DNA from: JBCDJI01 sp964351865
GTDB lineage: Bacteria > Verrucomicrobiota > Verrucomicrobiia > Methylacidiphilales > JBCBYL01
Direction of reading: 5' to 3'
Assembly (NCBI GenBank): GCA_964351865.1
Contig: CAYGPJ010000005.1
Location: forward strand, 1 to 64,000
Length of the DNA stretch: 64,000 nt
Part shown: positions 61,291 to 64,000 of the stretch, piece by piece
How positions within the stretch are numbered: position 1 is the stretch's first letter
How the letters are laid out: the number at the start of each line of letters is the position of its first letter
Made by a program: the position numbers and the translations under genes
The notes under the pieces: generated by a model
What the model saw: the letters and a program-made list of their open reading frames with translations, nothing else
Databases searched by the model: none
Told to the model about the DNA's origin: nothing

Positions 61291-61421
61291 TTTCGAGAAA
61301 GACGTTTCATTGTCCTGACCTGATCCATTTAAGGCTCCAAGGGATAGCTGGCGAGGACACCCGCGGCCACCATTCAATCTCAAGCTGGCACAGCTCCCCA
61401 AAAGCACTTATAGTTCTACCT

Positions 61422-62021
61422 ATGTTTTCAGGAATTGTAGAACAGACTGGCAAAGTGATCGGACTGGAGAAAATCGAAGGTGGCGCACGCCTGACGGTGG
61501 ATGCGGGGAGCGTAGCCGATGGCGTAAAACTCGGCGACAGCATTTCACACAACGGTTGTTGCTTGACGGTATCCGCCATCAACGGCAGTCACCTCTCCTA
61601 TGACCTGCTGGAGGAAACGTTGCGTGCCACTAATCTCGGCGAACTGGTTCCCGGCCATGCCGTCAATCTGGAGCGCTCCCTGGCAGTTGGAGATCGGATC
61701 GGCGGCCACTTTGTCACCGGCCACGTCGACGGCACCGCGGTCATCACTCAATGGGAAAAGCAGCAAGGCGGCGACTATACTCTGGAAGTGGAAGTGCCTG
61801 AAACCTCACAGCGCTATATCGTGCCCAAAGGCTGTATTGCACTCGACGGCATGAGTCTGACGGTCGGCAAGGTCAATGGCCGCCGCTTCAATGTTTGGAT
61901 CATTCCACACACCCGCGAAGTGACCTCGCTTAAGCACCGCCAGGTCGGCGATCGCCTCAACATCGAGTTCGACATGTTGGCTAAATACACCGAGAAGCTC
62001 TTGGGGAAAAACGACTCTTGA
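61422..62021 (+). CDS. ribE: Riboflavin synthase, alpha chain
   Basis: A 199-residue riboflavin synthase that dismutates two lumazines to riboflavin. MFSGIVEQTGKV at the start, then SISHNGCCLTVSAI, GHFVTGHVDGTA and CIALDGMSLTVGKV, show the two internally repeated beta barrels. The ATG at 61422 matches the family N-terminus; a longer frame from 61200 includes only non-family sequence and a hairpin. It is separated from the other rib genes by about 8 kb. Confidence 0.95.
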   Translation: MFSGIVEQTGKVIGLEKIEGGARLTVDAGSVADGVKLGDSISHNGCCLTVSAINGSHLSYDLLEETLRATNLGELVPGHAVNLERSLAVGDRIGGHFVTGHVDGTAVITQWEKQQGGDYTLEVEVPETSQRYIVPKGCIALDGMSLTVGKVNGRRFNVWIIPHTREVTSLKHRQVGDRLNIEFDMLAKYTEKLLGKNDS

Positions 62022-62086
62022 TCTTGAATGATACAGACAGCAAATAATTCTTTCGTTCCCAACGTTGACCGTTAGCCTGAACCTAC

Positions 62087-62800
62087 ATGCAGGACACGCT
62101 CTCGAACCTTCTCATTCTTCAAGACCGGGACCTACGCAAAATGCAGATCGAATCTGAATTGCAGCGCATCCCCCAGGAAGAAAAACACATCGAACTCACC
62201 CTCAAAACTCAATCCGCAGATTACGAAGCCCATAAAAAAGCCGCGCTGCAGGTTGAGGTTCAGCGTAAAGAACTGGATAATGAGGTGCAGGCCAAAGAGG
62301 CTAAAATCGCTAAGTATCTCAATCAGCAAATGCAGACCAAAAAGAACGATGAATATCAGGCGCTGGGTCATGAGATTGAGAGAACCAAAAAAGAGATTTC
62401 CGAACTGGAAGATCAGGAACTCCAACTGATGGAGGATTACGATAAGGCCCAGCAGGAAGTCGCCGCCGAGGCGGTGCATGTCAAAGAATATGATTCAGCT
62501 GCAGAATCACGCCGACAAGCGCTGACCGAGAAAAAGAAAAATCTGCAAGCGGAACTCGAAAAACTGAATGTTGCCATTCAGGAAGCCGAAAGTAAGTGCG
62601 ATGCTGCCGCCATGAATATCTACCGCAGAATCCTCAAAAGTAAGGGGGATGTTGCGATTGTAAAAATCGAAGGCGAGAAGATGTGCAGCGGCTGCCATAT
62701 GGCGCTGACTCAGCAGGAGGTCATGAAAGCCAAGGGGGGCTTGGTTGCCAACTGCGGCAACTGCGGACGCATTCTCTTCCATCAGAATGAATTTGCTTAA
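62087..62800 (+). CDS. Coiled-coil protein with C-terminal C4 zinc ribbon (DUF164/CdsZ type)
   Basis: A 237-residue protein. Residues about 10-180 form a long coiled coil with heptads. The C-terminus has a four-cysteine zinc ribbon, CSGCHM and NCGNCGRIL. Members occur in Chlamydiae, Planctomycetes and epsilon-proteobacteria, where homologues act with secretion or flagellar systems or bind RNA. It starts 65 bp after ribE and 30 bp before glpX. Confidence 0.87.
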   Translation: MQDTLSNLLILQDRDLRKMQIESELQRIPQEEKHIELTLKTQSADYEAHKKAALQVEVQRKELDNEVQAKEAKIAKYLNQQMQTKKNDEYQALGHEIERTKKEISELEDQELQLMEDYDKAQQEVAAEAVHVKEYDSAAESRRQALTEKKKNLQAELEKLNVAIQEAESKCDAAAMNIYRRILKSKGDVAIVKIEGEKMCSGCHMALTQQEVMKAKGGLVANCGNCGRILFHQNEFA

Positions 62801-62830
62801 ATCGCAAAATACACCTTTCATTAAAACCTT

Positions 62831-63886
62831 ATGACTGAACGCCGACCCGATGTAGAACGCCAGATTGAAATGGACTTTGTCCGCGCGACCGAAATGGCCG
62901 CCTTGAATACGCTCCAGTGGCTCGGTAAGGGTGAAAAGGAACTAGCCGATGAGGCAGCTTGCGACGCCATCCGCGGCATGTTCGATTTGATGGATATTCG
63001 TGGCACCATCGCTATCGGCGAAGGCATTAAAGACGAGGCTCCGGGATTATTTTTGGGAGAAAAGGTGGGCACATGGAAAGAAGGCACCCCCAGCTTTGAC
63101 ATCGCACTGGATCCAGTGGATGGAACGACCAACGTCGGTAAAGGCATGCCCAACTCGATCAGTTGTATCGCAGCGGCCATGACGGATAATTCCTCCGGAC
63201 CACAATTAGAGGATATTCCTGCTTTTTATATGAAGAAGCTGGCTTATCCGCTGAAAGTGCGTGAGGCATGGATCAAGGATCCTTCCCTGCCGATTCATAT
63301 CGATGCTCCAATCAGTGAAGTAATCGACGTCACCGCCAAAATTCTCGGTAAAGAAGTGCGTGATGTAGTGGTCTGCGTGCTCGATCGTCCACGCAATCAG
63401 GATCTGATTGATGAAGTCCGTCGCAAAGGAGCGACCATGCGAATGATAGTAGATGGAGACATCGCCGCGGCGCTCGCTCCTGCGATGCGCACCTCAGGGA
63501 TGGATCTGTATGCCGGCATCGGCGGCACTCCGGAGTGTGTGCTTTCCGCCGCTGGTTTGCGCTGTTTGGGCGGTGGCATGCGCGCCAAAATCTGGCCTCG
63601 TGATGCAGCCGAAAAGCAGTCACTGATTGATGCAGGTTGGGGTGATAAACTGGATAAGGAATACATGTCCAAAGATCTGGCTCAGGGAAATGACATCATT
63701 TTTGCCGCTACCGGTATCAGCAGCAGCCCGCTATTGCATGGCGTCGAAGTGGATGGAAACATTGTTAAGACTCATTCGGTTTTAATGCGTGCCCGCAGCG
63801 GAACGGTCCGCTTTCTGGAGGCGCATCATAACCTGAATCGCAAGACAATCCACCTGCGTTCCACCGGTGGCGAGCGTAAGGTTTAA
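62831..63886 (+). CDS. glpX: Class II fructose-1,6-bisphosphatase GlpX
   Basis: A 351-residue gluconeogenic phosphatase. GEGIKDEAPGLFLGEKVG and the metal-site motif DPVDGTTNVGKGMPNSIS are diagnostic for GlpX; the C-terminal GIGGTPECVLSAAGLRCLGG also matches. It hydrolyses fructose-1,6-bisphosphate and supplies hexose phosphate, which can feed exopolysaccharide synthesis. The length is normal. Confidence 0.96.
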   Translation: MTERRPDVERQIEMDFVRATEMAALNTLQWLGKGEKELADEAACDAIRGMFDLMDIRGTIAIGEGIKDEAPGLFLGEKVGTWKEGTPSFDIALDPVDGTTNVGKGMPNSISCIAAAMTDNSSGPQLEDIPAFYMKKLAYPLKVREAWIKDPSLPIHIDAPISEVIDVTAKILGKEVRDVVVCVLDRPRNQDLIDEVRRKGATMRMIVDGDIAAALAPAMRTSGMDLYAGIGGTPECVLSAAGLRCLGGGMRAKIWPRDAAEKQSLIDAGWGDKLDKEYMSKDLAQGNDIIFAATGISSSPLLHGVEVDGNIVKTHSVLMRARSGTVRFLEAHHNLNRKTIHLRSTGGERKV

Positions 63887-63910
63887 CCAATCGTAGCTTC
63901 ACCCCGTCAG

Positions 63911-64000
63911 CTACTCATCCGCCCGGAAAACCCACAGCACCCGTGCTATCAAGTTTTCTTGTGGCACCCAGCCCCAGTGGCGACTGTCTTCTGAAATGCG
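63911..64000 (-). CDS. lepB: Signal peptidase I, C-terminal fragment (cut by window edge)
   Basis: The minus strand from 64000 reads ISEDSRHWGWVPQENLI without a break, then stops at TAG (63913-63911). SxDSRxWGxVP is the conserved box E of signal peptidase I. Only about 29 residues are inside the window. It converges with glpX, 24 bp away. It would process secreted proteins, possibly including the PEP-CTERM protein. Confidence 0.8.
   Translation of the reverse strand, partial: RISEDSRHWGWVPQENLIARVLWVFRADE

Noticed and set aside
61194..61421. FMN riboswitch ahead of ribE
   Set aside because: The conserved RFN core (such as AGGGGCGGGGTGAAATTCCC-type blocks) is absent. The leader instead holds a REP-like hairpin. 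The ribB leader (50002-50109) has none either.

Overview
The window reads as a chromosomal segment of a Gram-negative bacterium of the PVC group, most likely Verrucomicrobiota or a close relative. This is inferred from gene content only: lpxK and TolC/RND genes (outer membrane), a protein-arginine-kinase gene mcsB beside clpC, an exosortase/PEP-CTERM locus, a zinc-ribbon coiled-coil protein of the DUF164 type, and glpX. No rRNA gene is present to fix the taxonomy. One tRNA gene (tRNA-Leu, GAG) is present.

Layout. 1-10.3 kb is mixed housekeeping: a REP-associated (RAYT) transposase bracketed by inverted hairpin doublets, a MoeB-rhodanese protein, an Rrf2 regulator, mcsB-clpC, ubiE/menG, a large MscS channel and a small orphan adenine-type methyltransferase. 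10.3-45.9 kb is one large exopolysaccharide/exosortase island. It starts with a leftward set (GT2, nucleotidyltransferase-fold protein, STAS) and a divergent rightward set (GT4, sugar-phosphate transferase, a hexapeptide protein with a degenerate transferase tail, a HATPase-GAF-SpoIIE phosphatase, a CheY-like receiver). A leftward block follows: Hpt protein, hybrid histidine kinase, CBS/DRTGG pyrophosphatase, EpsI-like protein, small membrane protein, exosortase, TPR lipoprotein and a PEP-CTERM substrate. The long rightward operon then runs from a WecG/TagA glycosyltransferase fused to two STAS domains through GT4, ExeA-type ATPase, Wzz/Wzc-type co-polymerase, two Wza-type export proteins, Wzy-type polymerase, nitroreductase-methyltransferase fusion, alpha/alpha-barrel protein, Wzx flippase, pyruvyl transferase, GT4, GT2 and a phosphatase-superfamily protein. 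45.9-64 kb returns to core metabolism: a lipid-kinase pseudogene, tRNA-Leu, Dabb protein, ctaB, lpxK, ribB (with a degenerate RibA half), ribH, nusB, ftsY, a RibD-type reductase, a GH114-like protein, RND pump and TolC, ferredoxin and U32 protein, ribE, a zinc-ribbon protein, glpX, and the 3' end of a signal peptidase I gene at the right edge.

How the genes work together. The island holds a nearly complete Wzx/Wzy-type pathway (initiating transferase, several glycosyltransferases, flippase, polymerase, co-polymerase, export pore) next to protein sorting by exosortase. It also contains the parts of a partner-switching circuit: a fused anti-sigma-type kinase and PP2C phosphatase, a stand-alone STAS protein, and two STAS domains attached directly to a glycosyltransferase. 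This suggests, as inference, that polysaccharide synthesis is controlled after translation by STAS phosphorylation rather than only through a sigma factor. This is the most interesting candidate system in the window.

Intergenic DNA is rich in short hairpin repeats. At least two families have a GTAG tetranucleotide ahead of an 8-bp stem, a third set flanks the RAYT gene, and three long palindromes share the core GGGACGGAG.
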